Source: Methyloversatilis universalis EHg5
GTDB lineage: Bacteria > Pseudomonadota > Gammaproteobacteria > Burkholderiales > Rhodocyclaceae
NCBI RefSeq assembly: GCF_000378945.1
Contig: NZ_KB900539.1
Span: 1,404,527-1,468,526 of the forward strand
Length of the DNA: 64,000 nt
Reading direction: 5' to 3'
Shown here: in pieces, positions 8,013-17,422 of the stretch
How the letters are laid out: every line of letters starts with the position of its first letter
How positions within the stretch are numbered: position 1 is the stretch's first letter
The notes under the pieces: model-generated
The model's database searches: none
Seen by the model: the letters and a program-made list of their open reading frames with translations, nothing else
What the model was told of the DNA's origin: nothing
Position numbers and translations under genes: made by a program

Positions 8013-10220
8013 ATGCACAAGGACGATACGCCCGGAACTCGCGCGGCCTTGATCGGTGACGCCTGGGGCGGTTTTTCCGCCATGCTGGTCGCGCTGCCGG
8101 CGGCCATCGCCTTCGGCGTCACGGTATTCGCCCCTTTCGGCGGCACGCTGGCCGCAGAGGGCGCCATCGCCGGCATTTTCGGCGCCATCTTTCTCGGCGT
8201 GCTGGCGCCGTTGTTCGGCGGCCGCTCGCTCGGCGTCAGTGCGCCGAGCGCACCGGCCGCAGCGGTGCTGGCGGCCTTCGCCGGCGAACTGGCGCATCAG
8301 GGGCTGGCCGATACGGTGCTGCTGCAGCTCGGCCTGATCGTGTTCCTCGCCGGCGTACTGCAGATCGTGCTCGGCTTCGCCGGCGTGGGCCGGCTGATCA
8401 AGTTTGTGCCCTATCCGGTGGTGAGCGGCTTTCTGAGCGCGGTCGGACTCATCCTGATCGGCGGGCAGCTGCCCCGGCTGCTCGGGGCACCGGCGGGTGC
8501 TTCGCTGACCGACGTCGTGCTGCATCCGCTGAGCTGGAGCGGCCACAGCCTGCTGGTCGGTGCGGTGGCCGCCGGCGTGATGGTGGCGGTGCCGAAGCGG
8601 CGCGGCGCGATTCCGGTCGCCATCCTCGCGCTGCTGGCGGGCATTCTTGCCTACTTCACGCTCAGCCTGTTCGACCCCGCGCTGCGGCTGCTGGCCGGCA
8701 ACCGCATGCTGATCGGCTTACTCGGTGGTGGCGACGGCGATGTGGCCGACATGCTGCGGCGACACGCCTTTCTGCTGCATGGCTTCACGCTGCAGCAACT
8801 GCTGCAGGTGCTGGCACCGGCGCTCACGCTGGCCGCGCTGCTGTCCATCGACACGCTGAAGACCGGGCTGGTGGTGGAAACGATGACCGCAGTCCGGCTC
8901 GATCCGGACCGCGAACTGATCGGACAGGGCGTGGGCAATCTGGCGTCTGCGCTGGTCGGCGGGCTGGCCGGTTCGGCCACGCTGGGCCCCTCGCTGGTCA
9001 ATATTTCATCCGGCGCCATCAGCTGGCGCTCGTCGCTGCTGGCCGGCGTTTTCGCTCTGCTCGCGCTGTTCGTGCTCGCGCCGCTGATCGCCTGGGTGCC
9101 GGTGGCCGCGCTGGCCGGCATACTGATCGTGCTGGGTGCGCGCATGATCGATCGCCGCGGTCTGGCCTTCTTTTTCGCACCGGACACCCGGCTCGATTTC
9201 GCGGTCATCGTGGTGGTGGTGCTGGTCGCGCTGTCGACCAATCTGGTTGCCGCATCGGCCGCCGGTGTGGGCTTTTCCATCCTGCTGTTCATTCGCGAAC
9301 AGACCCGTTCGTCGGTGGTGCGCAGCCGCATCGAAGGCCGGGAAATCTTTTCGCGGCGCGCCGGAGCACCGGTGCCGGCCGACGCCGGCGACGCCGACGA
9401 AGGTGAGGTGGTGGTGTTCGAACTGCAGGGCAGCCTGTTCTTCGGCACTGCCAGCCAGCTGCAGAGCGCGCTGGAACCCGAGATCGGCAACCGCAGATTC
9501 CTCATTCTCAGCATGCGGCGGGTGCAGTCGCTGGACGTGACCGCCACGCACGTGCTCGAACAGATCAAGGACAGGCTGGAACAGCGCGACGCTTATCTGG
9601 TGTTCTGCGACATCCCGAAAGGTCTGCCGAGCGGCCTCAAGATGAAGCGCTTCCTCAAGGAAACCGGCGTGGTCAGACCGAGCGAGAAAGCGGTTGCCTT
9701 CCGCCAGCTGGACGAGGCATTGGACTGGGTCGAGGCGCAGCAGATGAGTGGCGCAGCGTCCGCTCAGGCCGCCGCCGCGCTCACGCTGCGCGACATGCCG
9801 GCGCTGGCTGGCTGTTCGCCCGCCGCTCTGGCGGCGCTGCAGGCCGCGGTCGAGCCGCGCGCGGTGAAGTCCGGCAAACGGGTGTTCAAGTCCGGCGCCG
9901 ACGGCGAGGCCCTGTTCTTCGTCAGCCGCGGGCTGGTCAGGGTGTCGGTGCCCATCCAGAAGAAAACCCAGAGCTACCATCTGGCCACCTGCGGGCCGGG
10001 CGAACTGGTTGGCGACATGGGTTTCGTCGAAGGCGGTCTGTACGGCATGGATGCGCTCGCGCTGACCGATGTCGAGGTGTTCGCACTGCCGCGCGCCCGT
10101 TTCGATGCGCTGGCCGCCGAACACAGCGAACTGGTGGTCGCACTGCTCGGCCAGCTGACGCGTTCGCTGGCAGCACGCCTGCACACCGCGGTGGGCGAGG
10201 TGCAGGCGCTGCGCGGGTAG
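8013..10220 (+). CDS. SulP-family anion transporter with STAS and cyclic nucleotide-binding domains
   Basis: Inner-membrane SLC26/SulP permease of 735 residues. A transporter core of about 400 residues with many helices (starting GGFSAMLVALPAAIAFGV) is followed by a STAS domain at about 465-560 (VVVFELQGSLFFGTASQL). An added cNMP/CRP-type sensor domain occupies about 590-720 (GEALFFVSRGLVRVSV and GELVGDMGFVEGG). The substrate (sulfate, bicarbonate or a carboxylate) cannot be assigned. The cNMP domain lacks the full phosphate-binding cassette signature with its Arg (LVGDMGFVEGGLYGMDAL), so ligand binding is uncertain. It is transcribed divergently from the gene before it. Confidence 0.88.
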   Translation: MHKDDTPGTRAALIGDAWGGFSAMLVALPAAIAFGVTVFAPFGGTLAAEGAIAGIFGAIFLGVLAPLFGGRSLGVSAPSAPAAAVLAAFAGELAHQGLADTVLLQLGLIVFLAGVLQIVLGFAGVGRLIKFVPYPVVSGFLSAVGLILIGGQLPRLLGAPAGASLTDVVLHPLSWSGHSLLVGAVAAGVMVAVPKRRGAIPVAILALLAGILAYFTLSLFDPALRLLAGNRMLIGLLGGGDGDVADMLRRHAFLLHGFTLQQLLQVLAPALTLAALLSIDTLKTGLVVETMTAVRLDPDRELIGQGVGNLASALVGGLAGSATLGPSLVNISSGAISWRSSLLAGVFALLALFVLAPLIAWVPVAALAGILIVLGARMIDRRGLAFFFAPDTRLDFAVIVVVVLVALSTNLVAASAAGVGFSILLFIREQTRSSVVRSRIEGREIFSRRAGAPVPADAGDADEGEVVVFELQGSLFFGTASQLQSALEPEIGNRRFLILSMRRVQSLDVTATHVLEQIKDRLEQRDAYLVFCDIPKGLPSGLKMKRFLKETGVVRPSEKAVAFRQLDEALDWVEAQQMSGAASAQAAAALTLRDMPALAGCSPAALAALQAAVEPRAVKSGKRVFKSGADGEALFFVSRGLVRVSVPIQKKTQSYHLATCGPGELVGDMGFVEGGLYGMDALALTDVEVFALPRARFDALAAEHSELVVALLGQLTRSLAARLHTAVGEVQALRG

Positions 10221-10292
10221 CGCATGTCACTGCAGGCTGGTCGGGGCACCGGCCGCGCGGAGCCCTTCGGTGGGGCACGGCCGGTGAAGGAA

Positions 10293-10712
10293 TTACGACT
10301 TCAGCAGTCCGCCCAGCATGCCCATCGCGGTCTGCAGCGCGTCGCCCTCCGGCGCCTTGCCGTCCGGCGACAGCGCGTCGACCAGCTGCGGCAGCAGGCC
10401 GACGAGGCCGGAGGACACTTCCTGCGACGACAGGCCCATCTGCTGCGCGACATTGCCGATCTGTCCGGCGCCGAATACGGCCTGGATCTGGTCGCCGGAG
10501 ATGGGCAGGTTCTGGCCGGAACCCAGCCAGGAGGCGATGACTTCGCCCAGACCACCCTGCTGGAATCGGGCGATCAGCCCCTGCAGGCCGCCGATCTGCG
10601 GGCTGTTGATCAGGTTCATCGCGGCCTGCAGCAGCGCGGCGTTGCCGCCGGCACCGGATTGCCCGCCGAGTGCGCCGGCCACCTGCCCGGCGAGTGCGTC
10701 GAAAAGTCCCAT
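10293..10712 (-). CDS. YidB family protein (DUF937)
   Basis: A 139-residue Gly/Gln-rich protein beginning MGLFDALAGQVAGALGG, the hallmark of the YidB/DUF937 family. The consensus segments GLQGLIARFQQGGLGEVIASWLG and NLPISGDQIQAVFG are shortened here as GLGEVIASWLGSGQN and ISGDQIQAVFG. The start at 10712 has GGGAGA eight bases upstream; a longer in-frame extension lacks one. The function of the family is unknown. It faces sulP tail to tail. Confidence 0.85.
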   Translation of the reverse strand: MGLFDALAGQVAGALGGQSGAGGNAALLQAAMNLINSPQIGGLQGLIARFQQGGLGEVIASWLGSGQNLPISGDQIQAVFGAGQIGNVAQQMGLSSQEVSSGLVGLLPQLVDALSPDGKAPEGDALQTAMGMLGGLLKS

Positions 10713-10808
10713 ATCGGTCTCCCGGAATGAAATGAGCGGCCAGCTTACGCCGGCTGCATGACGAAGGGGCAACGGCGCACGCCACGATCCGTACGGACGG
10801 ATTGGCGC

Positions 10809-11057
10809 TCAGGCTGTGCGCGGCCGCGCGTGCAGGCGGGTGTTCAGCGCATCGACGGTTTCCGCCCAGTCGGCGTCCTGGGTTACCGCGTCGCGCAGGA
10901 ATGCGGCCTGGGCGGGGTTCCAGAAGCGGGCCTCGTGCAGCGGCAGGCCGTTGTCGAGGTGGCCGCAGGTGGCGATGAAGCGTTCGATCGACGGCGGATC
11001 GTTCGGCAGGCCGAGCTGGGCGAACAGCGTTTCCATCGAATGCGGCGTAGTGTCCAT
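10809..11057 (-). CDS. DUF2789 family protein
   Basis: A small protein of 82 residues: MDTTPHSMETLFAQLGLPN, followed by a short helical body with FWNPAQAAFLRDAV and DADWAETVDALN. This matches the DUF2789 family, which has no assigned function. A Shine-Dalgarno (AGGAG) lies just upstream of 11057, favouring this start over a longer arginine-rich extension. It lies 56 bases downstream of fumC on the same strand and may be cotranscribed with it. Confidence 0.8.
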   Translation of the reverse strand: MDTTPHSMETLFAQLGLPNDPPSIERFIATCGHLDNGLPLHEARFWNPAQAAFLRDAVTQDADWAETVDALNTRLHARPRTA

Positions 11058-11113
11058 GGCGATCTCCTGACGGCAGGTTGTCATCCGGTCCGAATATCCG
11101 GCCGGTGCGAACT

Positions 11114-12550
11114 TCATTGCGGGCCGGGCGCGCGTACGCCCAGCATGGCGCCGGGCTGCACCCACAGGTCGAACTGTTCGCCGCTCACCTCGCCCGACGC
11201 GAGCGCCGCTTCGCGCAGCGTGAGGCCCGCGCCGTGTGCATGGGCAGCGATCTTCGCCGCGCGGTCATAGCCGATGTGCGGCACCAGCGCGGTCACCAGC
11301 ATCAGTGACTGCTGCAGCAGCGCGGCGATGCGTTCGCGCCGCGGCTCGATGCCGGCGACGCAGTGCGCGTCGAAGCTGCGCATGCCGTCGGCGAGCAGAC
11401 GGATGCTCTGCAGCACCGCGCCGGCGATCAGCGGCTTGTAGACGTTCAGCTCGAAATTGCCCGCGGCGGCACCCACCGTGAGCGCGACATCATTGCCCAT
11501 GACCTGGGCGCACAGCATGGTGAGCGCCTCGCACTGGGTGGGGTTCACCTTGCCCGGCATGATGGAACTGCCCGGTTCGTTTTCCGGCAGCGCCAGTTCG
11601 CCGAGGCCGCAGCGCGGGCCGGAGGCGAGCCAGCGGATGTCGTTGGCAATCTTGGTCAGCGCCACCGCCAGCGTTTTCAGCGCGCCGTGCAGCGCCACCA
11701 GCGGCTCATGGCCGGCCAGCGCCGCGAAAAGGTTATCGGCCGGCACGAAAGGCAGGCCGAGGCTGTCGGCCAGCTTCTGTGCCACCCGGTTGCCGAATTC
11801 GGGATGGGTGTTCAGGCCGGTGCCGACCGCGGTGCCACCGATGGCCAGTGCGTACACCGCCGGCAGCGCGGCGGCAATGCCTGTGCGCGCCAGTGCGAGC
11901 TGGGCAGCGTAGCCGGAAAACTCCTGCCCCAGCGTCAGCGGCGTCGCGTCCTGCAGATGGGTGCGACCGATCTTGACGATGCCGGCGAAGGTCGCCGCCT
12001 TGTCGGCCAGCCGGGCGTGCAGCGCGTCGAGCGCGGGCAGCAGGTGCCGGTGCACCGCGACCGCTGCCGCCACATGCATCGCAGTCGGGAACACGTCGTT
12101 CGACGACTGGCCCATGTTCACGTCATCGTTCGGGTGCAGCAGGCGCGCTTCGCCGAGGCCGCCGCCCATCAGCTGCGAGCCGCGGTTGGCCAGCACCTCG
12201 TTCATGTTCATGTGGGTCTGGGTGCCGGATCCGGTCTGCCACAGCGACAGCGGAAAGGCGTCGTCATGCCGGCCGGCCAGTACCTCGTCGGCGGCGGCGA
12301 CGATGGCGCTCATGCGTTCGACCGGCAGCAGCCCGAAGCGGCCGTTGACCAGCGCAGCCGCGCGCTTGACCGATGCCAGCGCGTGTATCAGCTCGCAGGG
12401 CATGCGCTCGGTCGATATCGCGAAATGCTGCAGCGAACGCTGGGTCTGGGCACCCCACAGCGCGTCAGCCGCTACCTCGATCGGGCCGAAGGAATCGCGT
12501 TCGGTGCGGGTGCCGGTCGAGTCTGACGGCGCAGGCGGAGATGCATGCAT
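11114..12550 (-). CDS. fumC: Class II fumarate hydratase
   Basis: Interconverts fumarate and malate in the TCA cycle; oxygen-stable and Fe-S-free, acting as a homotetramer. At 478 residues it is close to the family length of about 465. The family signature [11 protein letters not shown] lies at 328-338. The active-site segments [11 protein letters not shown] (108-118), [12 protein letters not shown] (141-152) and [10 protein letters not shown] (195-204) are intact. The start [10 protein letters not shown] adds about ten residues before the conserved [13 protein letters not shown]. Confidence 0.96.
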   Translation of the reverse strand: MHASPPAPSDSTGTRTERDSFGPIEVAADALWGAQTQRSLQHFAISTERMPCELIHALASVKRAAALVNGRFGLLPVERMSAIVAAADEVLAGRHDDAFPLSLWQTGSGTQTHMNMNEVLANRGSQLMGGGLGEARLLHPNDDVNMGQSSNDVFPTAMHVAAAVAVHRHLLPALDALHARLADKAATFAGIVKIGRTHLQDATPLTLGQEFSGYAAQLALARTGIAAALPAVYALAIGGTAVGTGLNTHPEFGNRVAQKLADSLGLPFVPADNLFAALAGHEPLVALHGALKTLAVALTKIANDIRWLASGPRCGLGELALPENEPGSSIMPGKVNPTQCEALTMLCAQVMGNDVALTVGAAAGNFELNVYKPLIAGAVLQSIRLLADGMRSFDAHCVAGIEPRRERIAALLQQSLMLVTALVPHIGYDRAAKIAAHAHGAGLTLREAALASGEVSGEQFDLWVQPGAMLGVRAPGPQ

Positions 12551-12685
12551 GGCGATGGCGTCCTGCCGGAATCATGATTTCAGGATAGGACACGCAGCCG
12601 CGCAGGTCGGCCCCGGGTGTGACCGGAAGCTGCCTGCGCTACACTTCGGGCCGGTTTCAGCCGCACTCCGCACTGCCTTTCTCCC

Positions 12686-14629
12686 GTGTCCGACATTCCC
12701 GCCACCTTTGCCCCCGACGGCCCGCTGGCACGCGCCATCGCCGGTTTTTCTCCGCGTTCCCAGCAGACCGAAATGGCCGAGCGGGTGGCGCAGGCCATCG
12801 CCGACCGCAGCGTGCTGGTGGTTGAGGCCGGTACCGGCACCGGCAAGACCTACGCCTATCTGGTGCCGGCGCTGATGTCGGGTGCCAAGGTGATCGTGTC
12901 CACCGGCACTAAGACGCTGCAGGACCAGCTCTATGGCCGTGACCTGCCCACGGTGCGCGGCGCGCTCGGCGTGCCGGTGAGCATCGCGCTGCTGAAGGGG
13001 CGCGCCAACTATCTCTGCCACTACCACCTCGAGCGCGCGCTGCACGAGGGCCGGCTCGGATCGCGCGAAGAGGCGTCGCACCTGCAGGCGATTGCGCGCT
13101 GGGCCAAGGTGACCAGTACCGGCGACAAGGCGCAGTGCAGCGAGGTGCCGGAAGAATCCGGCGCCTGGGCGCTGGCCACCTCTACCCGCGACAACTGTCT
13201 GGGCCAGGACTGCCCGAACGCCAAGGAATGCTTCGTTACCGCGGCGCGGCGCGAGGCAATGGAAGCCGACGTGGTGGTGGTGAACCACCATCTGTTCTTT
13301 GCCGACCTGATGCTGCGTGACGAGGGTGTGGCCGAACTGCTGCCCGCCTGCAACGCGGTGGTGTTCGATGAAGCGCACCAGCTGGCCGAAACCGCCAGCC
13401 TGTTCTTCGGCGAGTCGGTATCGACCTCGCAGATGATGGAACTGGCGCGCGACACCCGCGCCGAGGCGGTGGTGAATGCCAAGGATTTCAAGGCGCTGCC
13501 GGAATCCGCCGAACGGCTGGTGAAGGCGGTGCGCGATCTGCGCCTGGTGTTCCGTGAAGAGAACGTGCGGCTTTCGGCGGCCCAGATCGACGAGCGCCCG
13601 GCTTTTGCGCCGGCGCTGGCCACCGTGATGGAGGCGCTGAACGAACTGGCCGGCCTGCTGGAAACCCAGGCCGCGCGCAGCGAAGGGCTGGAAAAGTGCT
13701 GGCAGCGCGCGCTCGATCTGATCGCGCGGGTCGAGCGCTGGCAGGCCGGAGACCGGCCGGGCGAGAAGACCGACCGCGTGCGCTGGGCGGAAATCTATAC
13801 CCAGGCGCTGGCGCTGAATGCCACGCCGCTGTCGGTGGCCGACATTTTCCGGCGGCAGATGGAAGACAACCCGCGCGCCTGGATCTTCACTTCGGCCACG
13901 CTGTCGGTGGGCAACGATTTCGGTCACTACTGTGGCGAACTGGGCCTGCACGACGCCGAAACCGCGCAGTGGGGCAGCCCCTTCGCCTACGAGCAGCAGG
14001 CGCTGCTGTATGCCCCCGAGAACATGCCCGAACCGTCGGCGCCCACCTATGCCGAAGCGGTCGCCAAGGCGGCCTGGCCGCTGATCAAGGCCTGTCGCGG
14101 CGGCGTGTTCGTGCTGTGCACCTCGCTGCGGGCGATGAAGCGCATCCACGAACTGATCGAGGACAAGCTGTCGGCTTACGACCCGGAGCGCCCGCTGCTG
14201 ATCCAGGGCCAGGCCACGCGCAGCGAACTGCTGGACCGCCACCGCGCCGCCGGCAACGCGGTGCTGGTGGCCAGCCAGAGTTTCTGGGAAGGCGTGGACG
14301 TGCGCGGCGACGCGCTGCAGCTGGTCATCATCGACAAGCTGCCGTTCGCGCCGCCGGACGACCCGGTGCTGTCAGCCCGCATCGAGCATCTGAAGAAGCA
14401 GGGGCGCAACGCGTTTTCCGAATACCAGCTGCCGCACGCGGTGATCAGCATGAAGCAGGGCGCCGGCCGGCTCATCCGCGACGAGCGCGACCACGGCGTG
14501 CTCATGGTGTGCGACCCGCGGCTGGTCGACAAACCCTATGGCAAGGTGATCTGGCGCAGCCTGCCACCAATGCGCCGCACCCGCAGCGCCGACGTGGCGG
14601 TGCAGTTTCTCGAAAGTCTGGCCGGCTGA
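12686..14629 (+). CDS. yoaA: ATP-dependent DNA helicase, YoaA/DinG family (XPD-like)
   Basis: Superfamily 2 5'-3' helicase with an iron-sulfur domain, used in DNA damage tolerance. Walker A is AGTGTGKT at 48-55. The Fe-S cysteines are Cys111, 171, 176 and 182. The DEAH box lies at 228-231 (VVFDEAHQLAET), followed by motif SATLSV and the C-terminal motif VI, QGAGRLIRDERD. The length of 647 fits YoaA rather than the longer DinG. GTG start at 12686. Confidence 0.92.
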   Translation: MSDIPATFAPDGPLARAIAGFSPRSQQTEMAERVAQAIADRSVLVVEAGTGTGKTYAYLVPALMSGAKVIVSTGTKTLQDQLYGRDLPTVRGALGVPVSIALLKGRANYLCHYHLERALHEGRLGSREEASHLQAIARWAKVTSTGDKAQCSEVPEESGAWALATSTRDNCLGQDCPNAKECFVTAARREAMEADVVVVNHHLFFADLMLRDEGVAELLPACNAVVFDEAHQLAETASLFFGESVSTSQMMELARDTRAEAVVNAKDFKALPESAERLVKAVRDLRLVFREENVRLSAAQIDERPAFAPALATVMEALNELAGLLETQAARSEGLEKCWQRALDLIARVERWQAGDRPGEKTDRVRWAEIYTQALALNATPLSVADIFRRQMEDNPRAWIFTSATLSVGNDFGHYCGELGLHDAETAQWGSPFAYEQQALLYAPENMPEPSAPTYAEAVAKAAWPLIKACRGGVFVLCTSLRAMKRIHELIEDKLSAYDPERPLLIQGQATRSELLDRHRAAGNAVLVASQSFWEGVDVRGDALQLVIIDKLPFAPPDDPVLSARIEHLKKQGRNAFSEYQLPHAVISMKQGAGRLIRDERDHGVLMVCDPRLVDKPYGKVIWRSLPPMRRTRSADVAVQFLESLAG

Positions 14630-14717
14630 GGCGCGCTGCCTCGCGCGGCTTGCTTCACGTCATGAACCCGGGCGCTGCGGCGTGCCACACTGCGCGCCGT
14701 GTGATCTGGAGGCCGGC

Positions 14718-15341
14718 GTGTTCGCGATCGAGATATGTCTGGTGCTGGCCGCACTCGGCCTGAGCATGCCGCTGCGCCCGTGGCGCATGCTGGCCGGGCC
14801 GCTTGCCGCGCCGTGGGCGGCATCGCTGGTGCTGCTGTCGCTGCTGTGGGTACTGCCTCAGGCGCTGCCGGCCGGCATTTCCATACAGCTTTCAGGTGCC
14901 TGCCTGCTGGTGCTCATGTTCGGCTGGCCGCTGGCGGTGATCGAACTGGTGCTGGTGGCGCTCGCGGTATGGGCGATGGGCCGGCTCGGCTTTGCTGCGG
15001 TGCTGTCTCAACTGGTGTGGGTCGGCCTGATGCCGGCCACGCTGGCGCTCGGTCTGGGCGAACTGCTGCGCCGGCGGCTGCCGCCCCATCCCTTCATCTA
15101 CGTACTGGGCCGTGGCTTCATCGGCACAGCGCTGTGCATCTTCGCGGCGGGAGCGGCCTATGAAACCATCCATCACCTGCTCGATGGCGTGGATCTCGAA
15201 CATGCGCTGGTGGCACGCTGGCTGATGGCCTGGGGCGACGCCTTCCTGACCGGCATGCTGGTGGCCATCTTCGTTGCCTTCGTGCCCGAGTGGCTGGCAA
15301 CCTGGTCGGACCAGCGCTATCTCGGGCCGCCGCCGGACTAG
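14718..15341 (+). CDS. Energy-coupling factor permease-like membrane protein (CbiM type)
   Basis: A 207-residue protein with six or seven hydrophobic helices and the conserved segment FIYVLGRGFIGTALCIFAAG, which I associate with the CbiM-like energy-coupling factor permeases of betaproteobacteria. I chose GTG at 14718 because GGAGG precedes it by six bases; an upstream start lacks this. No ATPase (EcfA/CbiO) or CbiQ/CbiN gene is adjacent, so whether it transports cobalt or nickel, or works with a distant ATPase, is unknown. Confidence 0.65.
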   Translation: MFAIEICLVLAALGLSMPLRPWRMLAGPLAAPWAASLVLLSLLWVLPQALPAGISIQLSGACLLVLMFGWPLAVIELVLVALAVWAMGRLGFAAVLSQLVWVGLMPATLALGLGELLRRRLPPHPFIYVLGRGFIGTALCIFAAGAAYETIHHLLDGVDLEHALVARWLMAWGDAFLTGMLVAIFVAFVPEWLATWSDQRYLGPPPD

Positions 15342-15358
15342 TCGTCCGGGGTCAGGAC

Positions 15359-15610
15359 TTACTGCTGGTAATTCAGGTCGAGATCCGAATCCAGTTCGAT
15401 CACGCAGTCGAGCACGCGGGCGGTCAGCGTTTCGTCCTCGTCGGTCCACATCGCCTCGGGGTCGTCGTCCCGGGTCGACAGCGGGGCGATGTCGAAATCG
15501 ACGAACTGGTCGCCGATCTTCAGCGCCGTCATGCCGGCAGCGTGGTCGACCAGGGTCCAGTCGTCCGGCACCTGCAGCTCGGCGGTCACGCGTACGGTCA
15601 GTGTTTTCAT
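15359..15610 (-). CDS. Small acidic hypothetical protein
   Basis: An 83-residue protein with the beta-rich N-terminus MKTLTVRVTAELQVPDDW and a very acidic second half (DIAPLSTRDDDPEAMWTDEDE). I do not recognise a family. A strong AGGAG stands upstream of the ATG at 15610, supporting real translation. It lies 47 bases downstream of the GAF/receiver pair on the same strand and may share their transcript. Confidence 0.6.
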   Translation of the reverse strand: MKTLTVRVTAELQVPDDWTLVDHAAGMTALKIGDQFVDFDIAPLSTRDDDPEAMWTDEDETLTARVLDCVIELDSDLDLNYQQ

Positions 15611-15657
15611 TGCGGGTCTCCTGTGGAAGTGCAGCACTGTACCGTGCATGCCCGCAC

Positions 15658-16083
15658 TCACACAGCCTTGTCTGCGTCGCTGGTCGAGGTCAGCGTCTGC
15701 AGGGCCTGCAGCAGGGCCTTCAGCTTGAACGGGCGCAGCAGCACGTTGTCGACGTCCAGCTGGCGCAGCCGGGTCACCTCGGCGGCACTGCAGGTATTCA
15801 TCGTCACCGCCATCGGCGTGCGCGCATTGCAGCGCGTGTGCCCGCCGCGTACTTCGGCGATGAGATCGAGCCCGGCTTCATCAATGCAGATCAGGATGCC
15901 GTCGAAGTGGGCCTGTTCGAGCAGTGGCAGCGCGGCATCGCTGCCGCTGGTTTCGTGGATGTCGGCAATGTTCAGGTCGCGGGCGGTCAGCACGATGGTG
16001 CGACGGACCATGAAGTCCGGCTCCACCATCAGCAGTACCGGGCGTCTCACCGGCACGGTGCTCTTTGTAGCGCTGTTCGGCAT
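15658..16083 (-). CDS. Degenerate response-regulator receiver protein
   Basis: A single receiver domain of 141 residues with no output domain. The fold pattern is visible (PVLLMVEPDFMVRRTIV, then FDGILICIDEAGLDLI, then NVLLRPFKLKALLQAL). The phospho-acceptor Asp position at the end of beta-3 is occupied by Cys (GILIC), the acidic pair is reduced to E-P-D, and the conserved Lys-Pro is Arg-Pro. It is therefore unlikely to be phosphorylated in the normal way and may be a pseudo-receiver used for binding. It starts one base after the stop of the upstream GAF gene, so the two are coupled. Confidence 0.75.
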   Translation of the reverse strand: MPNSATKSTVPVRRPVLLMVEPDFMVRRTIVLTARDLNIADIHETSGSDAALPLLEQAHFDGILICIDEAGLDLIAEVRGGHTRCNARTPMAVTMNTCSAAEVTRLRQLDVDNVLLRPFKLKALLQALQTLTSTSDADKAV

Positions 16084-16084
16084 G

Positions 16085-16594
16085 TCACGCGCCTCCCTGA
16101 GCGGTGGCCGACCGGGCGACCAGTTCTTCGACCACCAGCGCGCGCAGGCTGCCAAGTATGCCCAGATCGATCGCGTCCAGTGTACGAGGACGGGTGTCGA
16201 TCAGGCACAGCGTGCCCATGACCAGGCCGGAAGGCAGCGTCAGCGGCGCGCCGGCGTAGAAGCGGATGAGTGGCTGACCGGTCACCAGCGGATTGTCGGA
16301 AAAGCGTTCGTCGAGCAGCGCATCCTCGATCACCAGTGGCGTGGTCATGTTCAGAGCGTGGCCGCAGAATGACACCTCACGCGAAGTTTCACAGGCGTCC
16401 AGACCGACGCGTGACTTGAACCACTGGCGGTTTTCGTCCACCAGTGAAATGAGGGCGATCGGCACGTCAAACTCCTGCGCAGCGAACTGCACGATACGGT
16501 CGAAACGCTCTTCGGGCGGCGTGTCGAGCAGCAACAGTGCGCGCAGAGTGCTCAGACGTTCGGTTTCGTTTGCCGGGATCGCTGGTGGGGTCAT
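16085..16594 (-). CDS. GAF domain-containing protein
   Basis: A 169-residue stand-alone GAF domain of the kind often fused to diguanylate cyclases or histidine kinases: ETERLSTLRALLLLDTPPEERFD, then FDVPIALISLVDENRQWFKS, then REVSFCGHAL and FYAGAPLTLPSGLVMGTLCLID. The ligand is unknown; this subfamily often has a Cys-His pair (here in SFCGHA). It is followed immediately by the degenerate receiver, suggesting a two-protein sensor module without a kinase nearby. It is divergent from the carboxylesterase gene, with 125 bases between them. Confidence 0.8.
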   Translation of the reverse strand: MTPPAIPANETERLSTLRALLLLDTPPEERFDRIVQFAAQEFDVPIALISLVDENRQWFKSRVGLDACETSREVSFCGHALNMTTPLVIEDALLDERFSDNPLVTGQPLIRFYAGAPLTLPSGLVMGTLCLIDTRPRTLDAIDLGILGSLRALVVEELVARSATAQGGA

Positions 16595-16719
16595 CGGAAC
16601 ACTCGACTGGGCTGATTCAGAAGTCCGGCGGTGGATGGTCCGACCGTACCGGCCGCGAGATTGCACATCCGTCAGTAGCACCGTACCGTGTTGCCCGAAC
16701 TTTCTGCAAGGCCCTTGTC

Positions 16720-17388
16720 ATGACCCTCAATGTGATTGAACTGGAAAGCGGTCCGGCCGACCAGACGCCGCGTGCGTCCGTCATCGTGCTGCACGGCCTC
16801 GGTGCCGACGGCAACGACTTCGTGCCGGTGGTGCGCCGGCTCAGGCTGGACGAGATCGGTCCGGTGCGCTTCGTGCTGCCGGACGCACCCGAACGGCCAG
16901 TCACCCGCAACGGCGGTTACGTCATGCGCGCCTGGTTCGACCTGTATGCGCCGGGCGCGGGGCAGGAGGCGGAAGCCGATGTGCGCGCGTCACAGGCGCT
17001 GGTGGATGCACTGGTCGCGCGCGAGATCGAACGCGGCGTGCCGGCATCGCGCATCGTGCTGATGGGTTTTTCCCAGGGCTGCGCGATGGCACTGGTGACC
17101 GGTTTGCGTCACCCGCAGCGGCTGGCCGGCGTGATCGCGCTGTCCGGCTATCTGCCGCTGGCGGAACGGACGGCGGCAGAGCGCAGCGACGCCAGCCGCG
17201 ATCTGCCGGTGTTCATGGCGCATGGCAGGCAGGACGATGTGGTGGTGATGCCGCGCGCCACCGCCGCACGCGAGGTGCTGGAAAGTCTTGCCGTGCCCTG
17301 CGAATGGCACGAATATGACATCGGGCACGAAGTGAGTCTGGAAGAGATCCGCGACATCAACCAGTGGCTGCTGCGCGTGCTGGCCTGA
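16720..17388 (+). CDS. Alpha/beta hydrolase, phospholipase/carboxylesterase family
   Basis: A 222-residue serine esterase of the YpfH/carboxylesterase-2 family, probably cytoplasmic because no signal peptide is visible. The oxyanion motif VLHGLGADGNDF is followed by nucleophile Ser in GFSQGCAMA, Asp in MAHGRQDDVV and His in DIGHEVS, a complete triad. The ATG at 16720 has AAGG upstream. The physiological ester is not deducible. Confidence 0.9.
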   Translation: MTLNVIELESGPADQTPRASVIVLHGLGADGNDFVPVVRRLRLDEIGPVRFVLPDAPERPVTRNGGYVMRAWFDLYAPGAGQEAEADVRASQALVDALVAREIERGVPASRIVLMGFSQGCAMALVTGLRHPQRLAGVIALSGYLPLAERTAAERSDASRDLPVFMAHGRQDDVVVMPRATAAREVLESLAVPCEWHEYDIGHEVSLEEIRDINQWLLRVLA

Positions 17389-17422
17389 CCTGACGGGGCC
17401 GGGCTGCGCGCCGGGAGGCGGA

